Below are positions 1 through 7,658 of a stretch of 64,000 nt of DNA, piece by piece (the first letter of the stretch is position 1; each line of letters starts with the position of its first letter). The stretch is from Pedobacter antarcticus (GTDB taxonomy: Bacteria > Bacteroidota > Bacteroidia > Sphingobacteriales > Sphingobacteriaceae). The notes under the pieces are model-generated. The model was given only the letters and a program-made list of their open reading frames with translations. It searched no databases and was not told where the DNA came from. Location of the stretch: NCBI RefSeq assembly GCF_900112985.1, contig NZ_FONS01000008.1:1-64000 (forward strand), written 5' to 3'. Both the position numbers and the translations under genes were made by a program.

Positions 1-1
1 A

Positions 2-274
2 TCTGGTAGTCCATACGACAATGCAATTGCCGAAAGAATTAATGGTATACTCAAGACAGAGTTTGGTCTCCATGAAACATTCGGCTCCTTTGAGCAGGCC
101 AAAAAACAAGTAGAATCAGCCATATCCAAATACAATTATCTCCGCCCGCATTTCAGCTGTGGATTGAAGACACCACAGTACAAACATGCCTATGTAGAGC
201 CGCGCACTCCCAAGCAAAATCAGGACTATTTGAACCACTCACAAGTAAATTCAGGAATACCAGTTACAGAATAA
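2..274 (+). CDS. IS3-family transposase, C-terminal part (partial at left edge)
   Basis: An open frame enters from the left edge and stops at TAA 272-274, giving about 90 residues. It reads SGSPYDNAIAERINGILKTE and continues to YNYLRPHFSCGLKTP, the end of an rve-type (DDE) integrase core as in IS3-family OrfB: the N-x-x-x-E of the catalytic glutamate and the YN..RPH motif are both present. The upstream catalytic residues and OrfA lie outside the window, so intactness cannot be judged. A 17-bp direct repeat straddles the stop codon, suggesting the element's right end is close. Family call is confident; the exact IS name is not known. Confidence 0.85.
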   Translation, partial: SGSPYDNAIAERINGILKTEFGLHETFGSFEQAKKQVESAISKYNYLRPHFSCGLKTPQYKHAYVEPRTPKQNQDYLNHSQVNSGIPVTE

Positions 275-290
275 AGTAAATTCAGGAATA
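243..290. repeat. 17-bp direct repeat around the transposase stop codon
   Basis: The 17-mer AAGTAAATTCAGGAATA occurs at 243-259, inside the last codons of the transposase, and again at 274-290 just after the stop, 31 bp apart. It may reflect duplication at the IS terminus or part of the terminal repeat. Without the other end of the element this cannot be decided. Confidence 0.7.
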
Positions 291-351
291 TTAAATTGAG
301 TTACCCTAATCTATCAAGTACTTTCAGTATAAGACACCTGCAACCCTGAGG

Positions 352-479
352 CTGTTATTCGGGGTTGCCATACCGTTGCGATACCCTTGGTATACCGTTG
401 GGATACCCTTCCTTTACCCAAAGGGTATCGCAACGGTATGGCAACGGTATACCAAGGGTAAAGGAACCCCGCAGAACAG
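352..479. repeat. palindromic element of two opposed 11-bp-unit arrays
   Basis: The minus strand of 364-418 is five perfect tandem 11-mers of consensus GGTATnnCAAS (one is GGTAAAGGAAG). The plus strand of 424-467 is four such 11-mers, with a 5-bp centre. The arms are inverted but their units are in a different order, so the perfect stem is 25 bp (364-388 with 421-445). Near-inverted ends (CTGTTATTCGGGG at 352 and CCCCGCAGAACAG to 479) bound it, and GACACCTG occurs as a direct repeat outside (333-340 and 481-488). The rest of 301-600 shows no gene; only the promoter of the next gene is expected there. Confidence 0.85.
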
Positions 480-600
480 TGACACCTGAGTAACCATAAT
501 GCATTGCCATACTCAATGTAATATTTCAGCAAACAAGCTATAAATCTGCGTGTTGTTATTATATTCAACAGATTTACATTAACCCATAACCAATAAGCTA

Positions 601-1923
601 ATGAAAACGTATTTACTTTTAATGGGTGCAGCAGCCTTGCTTACCGCCTGTAATTCTTCCCCGAAGAGTACAGACCAGCAAAACGATTCGAGCCAGGTTT
701 CCTCCGCAGCAGGCAATGACCTGAATCTTCCCGCACCTGATACTACAGCATCAAAAAATAATTTCAGTAAAGTAATCGGATGGCCTGAGGGTAAAACCCC
801 TGTTGCGCCTGCAGGTTTCACCGTAACAAAATTCGCGAGTGGAATTAAGAGCCCGAGAAATATCTATGTAGCACCAAATGGAGATATCCTGGTTGTGCTC
901 TCCAATTCTGAGCGTAATACTAAAGAAAAGATCGCAAATGCACTGAGCGGAAAAGATAAAGCAGAAGTAAGTGGTTCAAGCGCAAACACTGTACTGCTCT
1001 ATCGTGACGCAGATAAAGATGGCAAACCTGAATTACAAACTACATTTCTTTCTGGACTGGACCAGCCTTATGGAGTATTAATTATAGGTAATCATTTCTA
1101 TGTAGCCAATACTGACGGCTTGTACCGTTACCCTTATCAGACAGGTGATACAAAGATTACCGGAAAAGGCGAGAAAATTGTCAGTCTGCCTGCAGGCGGT
1201 TATAACAACCACTGGACACGTAACCTGATTGCAAATGCCGATAATTCCAAAATTTATATCACTGTCGGCTCCGGAAGTAACGTAGGAGAAAATGGAATGG
1301 AATATGAAGTAAGGCGTGCAAACATTCTGGAAGTTAATCCTGATGGAACAGGCGAAATAATTTATGCCTACGGTTTGCGGAACCCAGTGGGTGTAGACTG
1401 GGCACCGGGAACAAAGACATTATGGACTGCCGTTAATGAACGTGATGGTCTGGGAGATGATCTTGTTCCAGATTACATTACAAGCGTTAAACAAGGTGGC
1501 TTTTACGGTTGGCCCTACTCTTATTATGGTCAGCACGAAGATCCGCGTCTAAAAGGTAAAAATTCGGAGTTAGTTAAATCTGCAATCGTTCCGGATCTGG
1601 CAGTAGGATCACATACTGCCTCTTTGGGTCTGGCCTTCTACAAAGACAAAAAATTCCCTGAGCATTACCAGGGTGGCGCTTATATCGGCCAGCATGGTTC
1701 ATGGAACCGCTCCACACTAACAGGCTATAAAGTGGCATATGTACCATTTAAAGATGGAAAACCAGCGGGCAAGCTAGAAGATTTCTTAACCGGATTTATT
1801 GCAAATGCAGATAAAAGTGAAGTGTACGGCCGCCCGGTTGGTGTGGCAGTTGCACCGGATGGCGCCTTATTGGTAGCCGATGATGTGAGCAGTACAGTAT
1901 GGAGGGTCGCTGCCAATAAATAA
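601..1923 (+). CDS. PQQ-type sorbosone/aldose dehydrogenase lipoprotein
   Basis: A 440-residue beta-propeller dehydrogenase resembling L-sorbosone dehydrogenase and soluble aldose dehydrogenases, which oxidise sugars using pyrroloquinoline quinone. It begins MKTYLLLMGAAALLTAC, a signal peptide with lipobox LTAC and acylated Cys17, so it should be anchored in an envelope membrane and face the periplasm or surface. Family motifs are visible: ANTDGLYRYPY, the NHWTRNL region, YGLRNPVG, the GGFYGWPY stretch and HGSWNR. A Ser/Asp-rich linker follows the lipid Cys. Its TAA overlaps the ATG of the TonB receptor gene by one base, implying translational coupling. The cofactor is inferred from the family and the sugar is unknown. 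Confidence 0.85.
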   Translation: MKTYLLLMGAAALLTACNSSPKSTDQQNDSSQVSSAAGNDLNLPAPDTTASKNNFSKVIGWPEGKTPVAPAGFTVTKFASGIKSPRNIYVAPNGDILVVLSNSERNTKEKIANALSGKDKAEVSGSSANTVLLYRDADKDGKPELQTTFLSGLDQPYGVLIIGNHFYVANTDGLYRYPYQTGDTKITGKGEKIVSLPAGGYNNHWTRNLIANADNSKIYITVGSGSNVGENGMEYEVRRANILEVNPDGTGEIIYAYGLRNPVGVDWAPGTKTLWTAVNERDGLGDDLVPDYITSVKQGGFYGWPYSYYGQHEDPRLKGKNSELVKSAIVPDLAVGSHTASLGLAFYKDKKFPEHYQGGAYIGQHGSWNRSTLTGYKVAYVPFKDGKPAGKLEDFLTGFIANADKSEVYGRPVGVAVAPDGALLVADDVSSTVWRVAANK

Positions 1924-3980
1924 TGAAAATTTTAGCAATAATCCTATGCTGTGCAGGCCTTCAGGCTAACAGCCAGATCAAGTCCGACACAGCCCATATT
2001 TTAAACGAAATTACAATCAGACCGTATTTCAGTCCTCAGCCCTTGTTAAGAACAACAGGGGCTGTCGCTGTTATTGAACCCGGACAAGCGGCTCTTCAAC
2101 CAGTGAAATCTTTTGTTCCGGTGATGAATACAATCGCAGGAGTAAGAATGGAAGAACGCTCTCCTGGGAGTTACCGGCTTTCAATCAGGGGAAGTTTATT
2201 ACGGTCACCGTTTGGCATCAGAAATATCAAAATTTATGTCGAAGATTTTCCTTTGACAGATGCAGGAGGAAATACCTATCTCAATGCAATGGATATAACC
2301 GCTGCGGGTAACATCACTGTACTAAAAGGCCCACAGAGTGGCATTTATGGGGCAAATTCGGGTGGTGTAGTTTTATTGAACCCTTCGGCACTGCTAACCC
2401 AGGATAGTCTGCAACTTTCTGCGGCATTAAGCGGCGGCTCTTTTGGCCTTTTTCGCGAAAGTATAGCGATTGGTAAAACGGGTAAAAATTACAGTTTTAA
2501 CCTGCAGCACAGTTACCAGCGTTCGGATGGTTACCGGGATAACAGTGCCATGAAACGTAATTACACCCAATTATTCCAGCAATGGAACTATTCCTCCAAA
2601 GCAAATCTGTCAGCTTTATTATTTTATTCCGATCTCGCTTACCGCACTCCTGGTGGTTTAACTGAGGCACAGTTTGCAGACAACCCTGCTGCTTCCAGAC
2701 CCGCAGCAGGTAAAATACCGGGCGCATCGGAACAGCGGGCCGGTATTTATAGTAAAACACTATTCGGCGGAATAACCAACCAGTGGGACATTAGCTCAAA
2801 ATTCCGTCAGGTAACGTCGGTTTTCGCGTCTTACACAGACTTTAAAAACCCGTTTATTACGAATTATGAACAACGTTATGAGTCGACACTCGGGCTAAGA
2901 ACATATGTAGAATATGTGGAAAACTCCACTAACCTGAACTGGAAGTTCAACTTGGGGTTTGAACATGCAAAAACGCATTCAGACGTCAGAAACTACGATA
3001 ATAACCAAGGAACTAGAGGCACTATACAGAAACAAGATGAACTAAATGCGGCAGGAACTTTTGGTTTTGCACATATAAATGTGGATATCTTTAAACGGAT
3101 TCTTATCGAATTTTCGGCCAGCCTGAATGATTACAGGTACCATTATAGCAGCAGTTTTCCAAAGGAGATTGCACAGCGGAAGCAGGTACTGGACTTACAG
3201 CTGATGCCCAGAGCCGCTGTATCCTGGCTGATCACACCAGATCTTGTCTGGAATGCCAGTTTGAGCAGAGGTTATTCTCCTCCAAGCTTAGCTGAAATCA
3301 GGGCTTCCGATCAGGTAATCAATACCGATCTTCAGCCGGAAAAAGGATGGAATCTAGAAAGTGGCTTTAAATATATCCCGGCAGCTGGATTTTTCCAGTT
3401 GTATTTTACTGCATTTAGCTATAGACTCAGCCAGGCGATTGTTAGGCGTCTGAATGAAAATGACACGGAATATTTTATTAATGCAGGTGGCACCCGTCAG
3501 AATGGATTAGAGGCCAGTACTTCATTCTTTCTGCTTAAAGACAGAAAAAATGGTCTGATAAGGAAACTTACACTTCGCAATGCAGCAACTTTCAGTCATT
3601 TCCGTTTCGCAGGGTATAGTAATACAAACCAGGATTATTCAGGTAAGAAGCTAAGCGGAGTGCCTGCGTTTGGTCTGGTTAGTGGTCTGGAGGGAACTTT
3701 GCCACAAGGATTTTCGACTTTCATACAGCATAACTATACAAGTTCAATTCCTTTGAACGATGCGAATACGGCTACAGCTAAAGCCTATCACCTTTTACAA
3801 ATGGGAATAAATTTCAGAAATACCAGTATCGCAGGATTTCCGCTTGAAATTTTCGCAACTGCCGACAATATCCTTAATGAACGTTATAGCCTTGGAAACG
3901 ATCTGAATGCAGCAGCAGGGCGTTACTATAACGCCGCGCCCCTGCGGAATTTTTCCGCTGGCGTAAAAGTGAGTTTGTAA
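1923..3980 (+). CDS. TonB-dependent outer-membrane receptor
   Basis: A 685-residue receptor with signal peptide MKILAIILCCAGLQANSQ, a plug domain at about residues 35-150 (motifs ERSPGSYRLSIRGS, PFGIRN, LKGPQSGIYGANSGG) and a beta-barrel to the C-terminus (NILNERYSLGNDLN, FSAGVKVSL). It has no N-terminal carboxypeptidase-regulatory domain, so it is not SusC-like and resembles siderophore/cofactor receptors. The start codon lies inside the stop of the preceding dehydrogenase gene. That coupling suggests the receptor supplies something the dehydrogenase needs, possibly its quinone cofactor or a metal; this is inference. A strong hairpin follows. Confidence 0.9.
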   Translation: MKILAIILCCAGLQANSQIKSDTAHILNEITIRPYFSPQPLLRTTGAVAVIEPGQAALQPVKSFVPVMNTIAGVRMEERSPGSYRLSIRGSLLRSPFGIRNIKIYVEDFPLTDAGGNTYLNAMDITAAGNITVLKGPQSGIYGANSGGVVLLNPSALLTQDSLQLSAALSGGSFGLFRESIAIGKTGKNYSFNLQHSYQRSDGYRDNSAMKRNYTQLFQQWNYSSKANLSALLFYSDLAYRTPGGLTEAQFADNPAASRPAAGKIPGASEQRAGIYSKTLFGGITNQWDISSKFRQVTSVFASYTDFKNPFITNYEQRYESTLGLRTYVEYVENSTNLNWKFNLGFEHAKTHSDVRNYDNNQGTRGTIQKQDELNAAGTFGFAHINVDIFKRILIEFSASLNDYRYHYSSSFPKEIAQRKQVLDLQLMPRAAVSWLITPDLVWNASLSRGYSPPSLAEIRASDQVINTDLQPEKGWNLESGFKYIPAAGFFQLYFTAFSYRLSQAIVRRLNENDTEYFINAGGTRQNGLEASTSFFLLKDRKNGLIRKLTLRNAATFSHFRFAGYSNTNQDYSGKKLSGVPAFGLVSGLEGTLPQGFSTFIQHNYTSSIPLNDANTATAKAYHLLQMGINFRNTSIAGFPLEIFATADNILNERYSLGNDLNAAAGRYYNAAPLRNFSAGVKVSL

Positions 3981-3992
3981 AAATAAATGAAG

Positions 3993-4035
3993 AAGCTGTT
4001 CCTGGTCGTTTACACCTTAAACGCAGGAACAGCTT
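3993..4035. terminator. bidirectional hairpin between receptor and ssb
   Basis: A 12-bp stem (3993-4004 with 4024-4035), a two-base bulge, then a 6-bp stem (4007-4012 with 4018-4023) and a 5-base loop. It lies between convergent genes. Neither side carries a long T run, so its efficiency is uncertain. Confidence 0.65.
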
Positions 4036-4038
4036 GTT

Positions 4039-4374
4039 TCAGGAATGGGGTTTTAACTCCATTTTATGAACTACAATCTCTGTACTGTACCGCTTAACAC
4101 CATGCTTATCTATATAATGCTGCGCGCTTAGTCTGCCTTCTATATATAAATGTGCGCCCTTACGCACGACCTGCTCTACTAACTCGACTTTTCCATTCCA
4201 GAAAATAAGACTGAACCACAATGTATGCTCTATCATCTCTCCCAGACTGTTCCGGAAAAATTCGTGTACACCGAGATTAACCCTGGCCATTTTCTTATCT
4301 TCTGCGAAATAAACTATTACCGGATCTGCGCCCGCAAAGCCGGTTAGACATACACTATTTTGATTCTGATTCAT
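4039..4374 (-). CDS. ssb: single-stranded DNA-binding protein (short form)
   Basis: A 111-residue OB-fold protein: SVCLTGFAGADPVIVYF, then MARVNLGVHEFF, TLWFSLIFWNGKVELVEQ, VRKGAHLYIEGRL and YSTEIVVHKMEL follow the SSB fold in order. It binds ssDNA in replication or repair. The protein stops right after the OB fold (MELKPHS) and lacks the acidic tail ending in D-I-P-F-like residues through which SSBs recruit partners. It may therefore be an accessory paralogue rather than the essential SSB. The start is the only ATG in a suitable position; a -7 box sits 44 bp upstream. Confidence 0.88.
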   Translation of the reverse strand: MNQNQNSVCLTGFAGADPVIVYFAEDKKMARVNLGVHEFFRNSLGEMIEHTLWFSLIFWNGKVELVEQVVRKGAHLYIEGRLSAQHYIDKHGVKRYSTEIVVHKMELKPHS

Positions 4375-4418
4375 AATATTGAAAATATTAATTATTAGTT
4401 AATTATAAAGATTACATT

Positions 4419-4426
4419 CAAACTTA
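4419..4426 (-). promoter_or_regulatory. -7 box for ssb
   Basis: TAAGTTTG on the minus strand matches the Bacteroidota -7 consensus TAnnTTTG, 44 bp before the ssb ATG. No clear -33 TTG at the usual spacing. Confidence 0.45.
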
Positions 4427-4501
4427 ATGCGGAATACCCGTATTAATTAATATCCAAACGTTTATAGCCGGTTAAAAAATACCTAGATTTTAATAAAAAA
4501 C

Positions 4502-4509
4502 TAACTTTG
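4502..4509 (+). promoter_or_regulatory. -7 box for the zinc-binding protein gene
   Basis: TAACTTTG matches TAnnTTTG and lies 27 bp before the ATG at 4537. No clear -33 element is visible. Confidence 0.45.
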
Positions 4510-4536
4510 AATTAACCGAATTCAAATCAGAGAACC

Positions 4537-4899
4537 ATGGAATATTGTATAGATTGTGGAAACAGAATCAGGGGCAGGACCGACAAAAAATTTTGTAATG
4601 ATCATTGCCGGAGCCACTATCATAATGCCCTTAACAGAGGCCGGAATAATGTATTTAAAGAAGTAAATCACATCCTGAAAAAGAATACGGCTATTCTGGA
4701 CCAGTTTGTTCAGCAAGGTGTATTCCAGATCGAAAAACAAACGCTTGCCGCCACCGGATTTGACTTTACTTATTTTACGAATTTCATTAACGGCCCTTTA
4801 GGAGAACAGTATTATGGTATATATCATTATGCCTACCGCCAGCATCCGGCTGAACAGGTTGAATTGGTTCAGACAGCAGAGATATGGCCGGAAACTTAG
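4537..4899 (+). CDS. small zinc-ribbon protein of unknown function
   Basis: A 120-residue protein whose N-terminus carries C4-x2-C7 and C20-x3-C24 (YCIDCGNRI ... KKFCNDHCRSHYHN), a short treble-clef or ribbon-like zinc site resembling DUF2116-type domains. The remainder is predicted mostly helical, with KEVNHILKKN and an aromatic patch YYGIYHYAYR. No signal peptide or membrane segment, so it is probably cytoplasmic. It is divergent from ssb, from which 162 bp separate it. I do not recognise a specific function; nucleic-acid or protein binding is only suggested by the zinc site. Confidence 0.75.
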   Translation: MEYCIDCGNRIRGRTDKKFCNDHCRSHYHNALNRGRNNVFKEVNHILKKNTAILDQFVQQGVFQIEKQTLAATGFDFTYFTNFINGPLGEQYYGIYHYAYRQHPAEQVELVQTAEIWPET

Positions 4900-5043
4900 T
4901 CACATCTATGTTTAAAATATTCAGCGATATAACTTGTAAAACATAATTAGATCGTCAGATTATTTAATTCAGAAGGCTTATCGCTGCGAAATTTCTTTTT
5001 TTTAGTATTTTGGGCTAATCAATTGTACTAGAACTAACCAAAA

Positions 5044-5757
5044 ATGAGTTTCTTAACTGCAGAATGGAGAAAGGTGGCTATAGCCAATTTCCCCATCGAC
5101 AAAAATATCCTGACCCCCTACCTTCCGGCAGGGACCGAACTGGATTTACACAATGACACCTGCTATGTCAGCTTAATCGGTTTTTTATTTAAAAACACGC
5201 GGCTGTTAGGCTTTAGTGTACCATTTCATGCCAGTTTTGAACAGGCAAATCTCCGGTTTTATGTCAAAAGAAAGGACGGAGATCAGATTAAAAGCGGCGT
5301 CGTTTTTATTAAAGAGATTGTTCCGCGTTTCGCACTTTCTGTAGTTGCAAATACCATTTATAATGAGAATTATGTTTCGATGCCTATGAACCATCGTTGG
5401 GCAGAACAGGACGAAGAAAGAGAAGTTGAGTACAGATGGAGAGTCAAGAAAGAATGGCAATCTTTCAGTATCAGGGCAAATAAAGCATTATCAGAAATTC
5501 AGGCCGATACAGAAGCTGCTTTTATTACACAGCATTATTGGTGTTATGCACGCTATTCTGATACCAAAACAAATGAATATGAAGTCCGTCACCCAAAATG
5601 GGCACAATATAAAGTTAAAGACTTCAGTATTAATGTAGATTTCGGCATCAGCTTCGGCAAAGAATTTGCCTTCCTGAATGGAAAAGAACCGGTTTCAGTG
5701 TATCTGGCTGAAGGTTCTGATATCTCTGTAGAAAGAAAAAATATAATTGAAGTATAA
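5044..5757 (+). CDS. DUF2071 (YqjF-type) protein
   Basis: A 237-residue protein of the DUF2071 family: it opens with FLTAEWRKVAIANFPID, followed by LTPYLPAGTELD and CYVSLIGFLF, then the FYVKR and GVVFIKEIVPR strands typical of the family. Acetoacetate decarboxylase-like folds have been suggested for this family, but its activity is not established. No signal peptide. The next gene begins 6 bp after the stop, so the two are probably cotranscribed. The 144 bp upstream hold no gene. Confidence 0.8.
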   Translation: MSFLTAEWRKVAIANFPIDKNILTPYLPAGTELDLHNDTCYVSLIGFLFKNTRLLGFSVPFHASFEQANLRFYVKRKDGDQIKSGVVFIKEIVPRFALSVVANTIYNENYVSMPMNHRWAEQDEEREVEYRWRVKKEWQSFSIRANKALSEIQADTEAAFITQHYWCYARYSDTKTNEYEVRHPKWAQYKVKDFSINVDFGISFGKEFAFLNGKEPVSVYLAEGSDISVERKNIIEV

Positions 5758-5763
5758 TAAGCC

Positions 5764-6396
5764 ATGATCTCCACTGCAAATCCTGTACTTCCACATTGGG
5801 AACAACTTAAAAACTACTGTAAGGCAATGGCAGTGCTTGACGCCATTCTTTCACCGGAATGGCAATACCGTTATTATTCTTACAACAGCGATTGGTCCGA
5901 AGACGAAGAGTTTTTTGAAATGCGTAATGGAGAAGGTGCCCAGCTCCTTATGTTATTTCTTAAGGATGGCGCAGTGATCAATGGGTTCAGCGTTGAGGAA
6001 GATGCTGCAGATAAAGATCTTCTTCTTCCACTCCTGCCTGAACAATTTCACGAATTTATCTACGGAGAGCCGGTGCAATCTGCCGGCACATCATTCTGTC
6101 TCTGGCAGTCTAATGGTGAAGAAAGCTGGCAGACTCCTCAGCCTGCAGCCGCTCTGAAAATATCCACAGAACTATTGTCTCCTTTCGACGGGGCTCCGCT
6201 TACCTATAAACAATGGGCAGATAGCTATTTCGAAAGTAACGGTCTTCCGGCAGGTATTCCTCTGGAAGCTGTTAAACAGATATTCGCCCATCAAAGACTA
6301 GATAAAGATATGGTTCTGGCCATCTCACCGAACTTTACTGACTGGGAACAACTGAAAGAAGATCTGGAAGAAATTTCATACAATTATCATTTATAA
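5764..6396 (+). CDS. conserved hypothetical cytoplasmic protein
   Basis: A 210-residue acidic protein (many D/E around WSEDEEFFEMRNGEGAQ) with no signal peptide or membrane segment. WEQLKNYCKAMA near the start and FTDWEQLKEDLEEIS near the end look like a repeated WEQLK helix. I do not recognise the family. It follows the DUF2071 gene by 6 bp and is probably in the same transcript, which gives no clear functional clue. Alternating beta-strand and acidic segments recall immunity-type or SMI1-like proteins only loosely, and I would not assign that. Confidence 0.7.
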   Translation: MISTANPVLPHWEQLKNYCKAMAVLDAILSPEWQYRYYSYNSDWSEDEEFFEMRNGEGAQLLMLFLKDGAVINGFSVEEDAADKDLLLPLLPEQFHEFIYGEPVQSAGTSFCLWQSNGEESWQTPQPAAALKISTELLSPFDGAPLTYKQWADSYFESNGLPAGIPLEAVKQIFAHQRLDKDMVLAISPNFTDWEQLKEDLEEISYNYHL

Positions 6397-6427
6397 ACTA
6401 AATAGTTTCAGCATCATAGAAATATCC

Positions 6428-6435
6428 TACTTTTG
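6428..6435 (+). promoter_or_regulatory. -7 box for the MFS gene
   Basis: TACTTTTG fits TAnnTTTG and lies 17 bp before the ATG at 6453. It supports that ATG over the in-frame GTG at 6447. Confidence 0.5.
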
Positions 6436-6452
6436 CAAAAAAATTCGTGGAT

Positions 6453-7658
6453 ATGAAATTACTGAAACTGATTACCAACACCAAGGCGAGTCTGATTACT
6501 TTATGCCTGGGCGGTATCAGCCTGGGAATGACTGAGTTTATGATGATGGGTGTTTTACCCGATGTTGCCAGATCCCTTAAAATCAGTATACCGGAAGCGG
6601 GTAACCTGATTACCGTTTATGCGCTTGGCGTAATTATAGGAGCACCCGTAATGGTAGGTATCCTCGGTAAGTATCCACCAAAGAAAGTCTTAATGGCGTT
6701 AATGCTAATCGTAGCCCTCGGAAATATCCTTTTCAGTATTGCTCCAACTTATGAATTATTAATCGTAGCACGCCTCCTGGTTGGCTTACCACATGGTGCA
6801 TTCTTCGGAATTGGTGCGGTTGTAGCAGCCCGCCTCGCCGATCCGGGTAGTGAAGCCAAATCTGTGTCTGTCATGTTCGCAGGACTAACGATCGCCAATA
6901 TTTTTGGAGTTCCACTAGGTACTTTTATTGGACATAACCTAGACTGGAGAATTTCTTTTATGGTTATTTCTGCAATTGCCATTATCACTGTGCTCAGCAT
7001 TAAACGCTGGTTACCAGCCTTACCATCACAATCAGATGTGAAGTTCTCAGACAGTCTTAAAGTTTTTAAGAAAGCAGAATTGTGGATCATTATTGCAATT
7101 TCAGCTATCGGAACAGGAGGTTTATTTGCATGGATCAGTTATATCGCGCCATTGATGACAGAGGTTGCGCATTTCAGCGGAAATATGATCACCCCGATTA
7201 TGATTATCGCCGGACTGGGTATGGCAGTCGGAAACTTTATTGGCGGAAGACTTGCAGACAAATTCTCACCCTTAAAAACTACAGCTTTCCTATTACTTGC
7301 CATGGTTTTCACATTAGTTCTCGTAGCGGAACTAAGCCAGTTTAAAGCAATGGCTTTACTGCTTACTTTTATTACCGGCGCTTTGGCATTTGCAGTGATA
7401 GCGCCAATGCAAATGCTTATGATCGGAGCAGCGAAAGGTGCAGAAATGCTGGCTTCTTCAGCTATGCAGGCAAGCGCGAATACTGGAAATGCTCTGGGTG
7501 CATTTCTTGGCGGAATTCCTATCGCAGCCGGATACGGTTATACTTCCCCGGAGTATGTCGGCTCATTAATGGCTTTAAGTGGTTTCGCTTTATGCATCTG
7601 GCTTTCATTCCGCTTTGCCGGGAAAGCCAAAATGCAGACTGCACAGGCTAGCGTATAA
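6453..7658 (+). CDS. MFS drug/sugar exporter, AraJ-like
   Basis: A 401-residue major-facilitator protein of the DHA1 type, with about 12 membrane helices in two bundles. Diagnostic stretches are LGGISLGMTEFMMMGVLPD in helix 1, the helix 2-3 motif ILGKYPPKKVL and ARLLVGLPHGAFFGIGA in helix 4. This pattern is shared with AraJ/YdhP-type proton-coupled exporters of the inner membrane. An in-frame GTG exists at 6447, but the ATG at 6453 (MKLLKLI) is preferred because of the promoter box position. The 3' end overlaps the convergent lgt gene by 11 bp. Substrate unknown. Confidence 0.88.
   Translation: MKLLKLITNTKASLITLCLGGISLGMTEFMMMGVLPDVARSLKISIPEAGNLITVYALGVIIGAPVMVGILGKYPPKKVLMALMLIVALGNILFSIAPTYELLIVARLLVGLPHGAFFGIGAVVAARLADPGSEAKSVSVMFAGLTIANIFGVPLGTFIGHNLDWRISFMVISAIAIITVLSIKRWLPALPSQSDVKFSDSLKVFKKAELWIIIAISAIGTGGLFAWISYIAPLMTEVAHFSGNMITPIMIIAGLGMAVGNFIGGRLADKFSPLKTTAFLLLAMVFTLVLVAELSQFKAMALLLTFITGALAFAVIAPMQMLMIGAAKGAEMLASSAMQASANTGNALGAFLGGIPIAAGYGYTSPEYVGSLMALSGFALCIWLSFRFAGKAKMQTAQASV

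Noticed and set aside
364..467. CRISPR array
   Set aside because: Units are 11 bp, directly abutting with no spacers, and occur in opposed orientation; no cas genes nearby.
314..568. 84-codon open frame on the minus strand before the dehydrogenase
   Set aside because: It runs through the 11-bp-unit array. Its peptide is periodic only because the DNA is, and no start signal or homologous fold is apparent.
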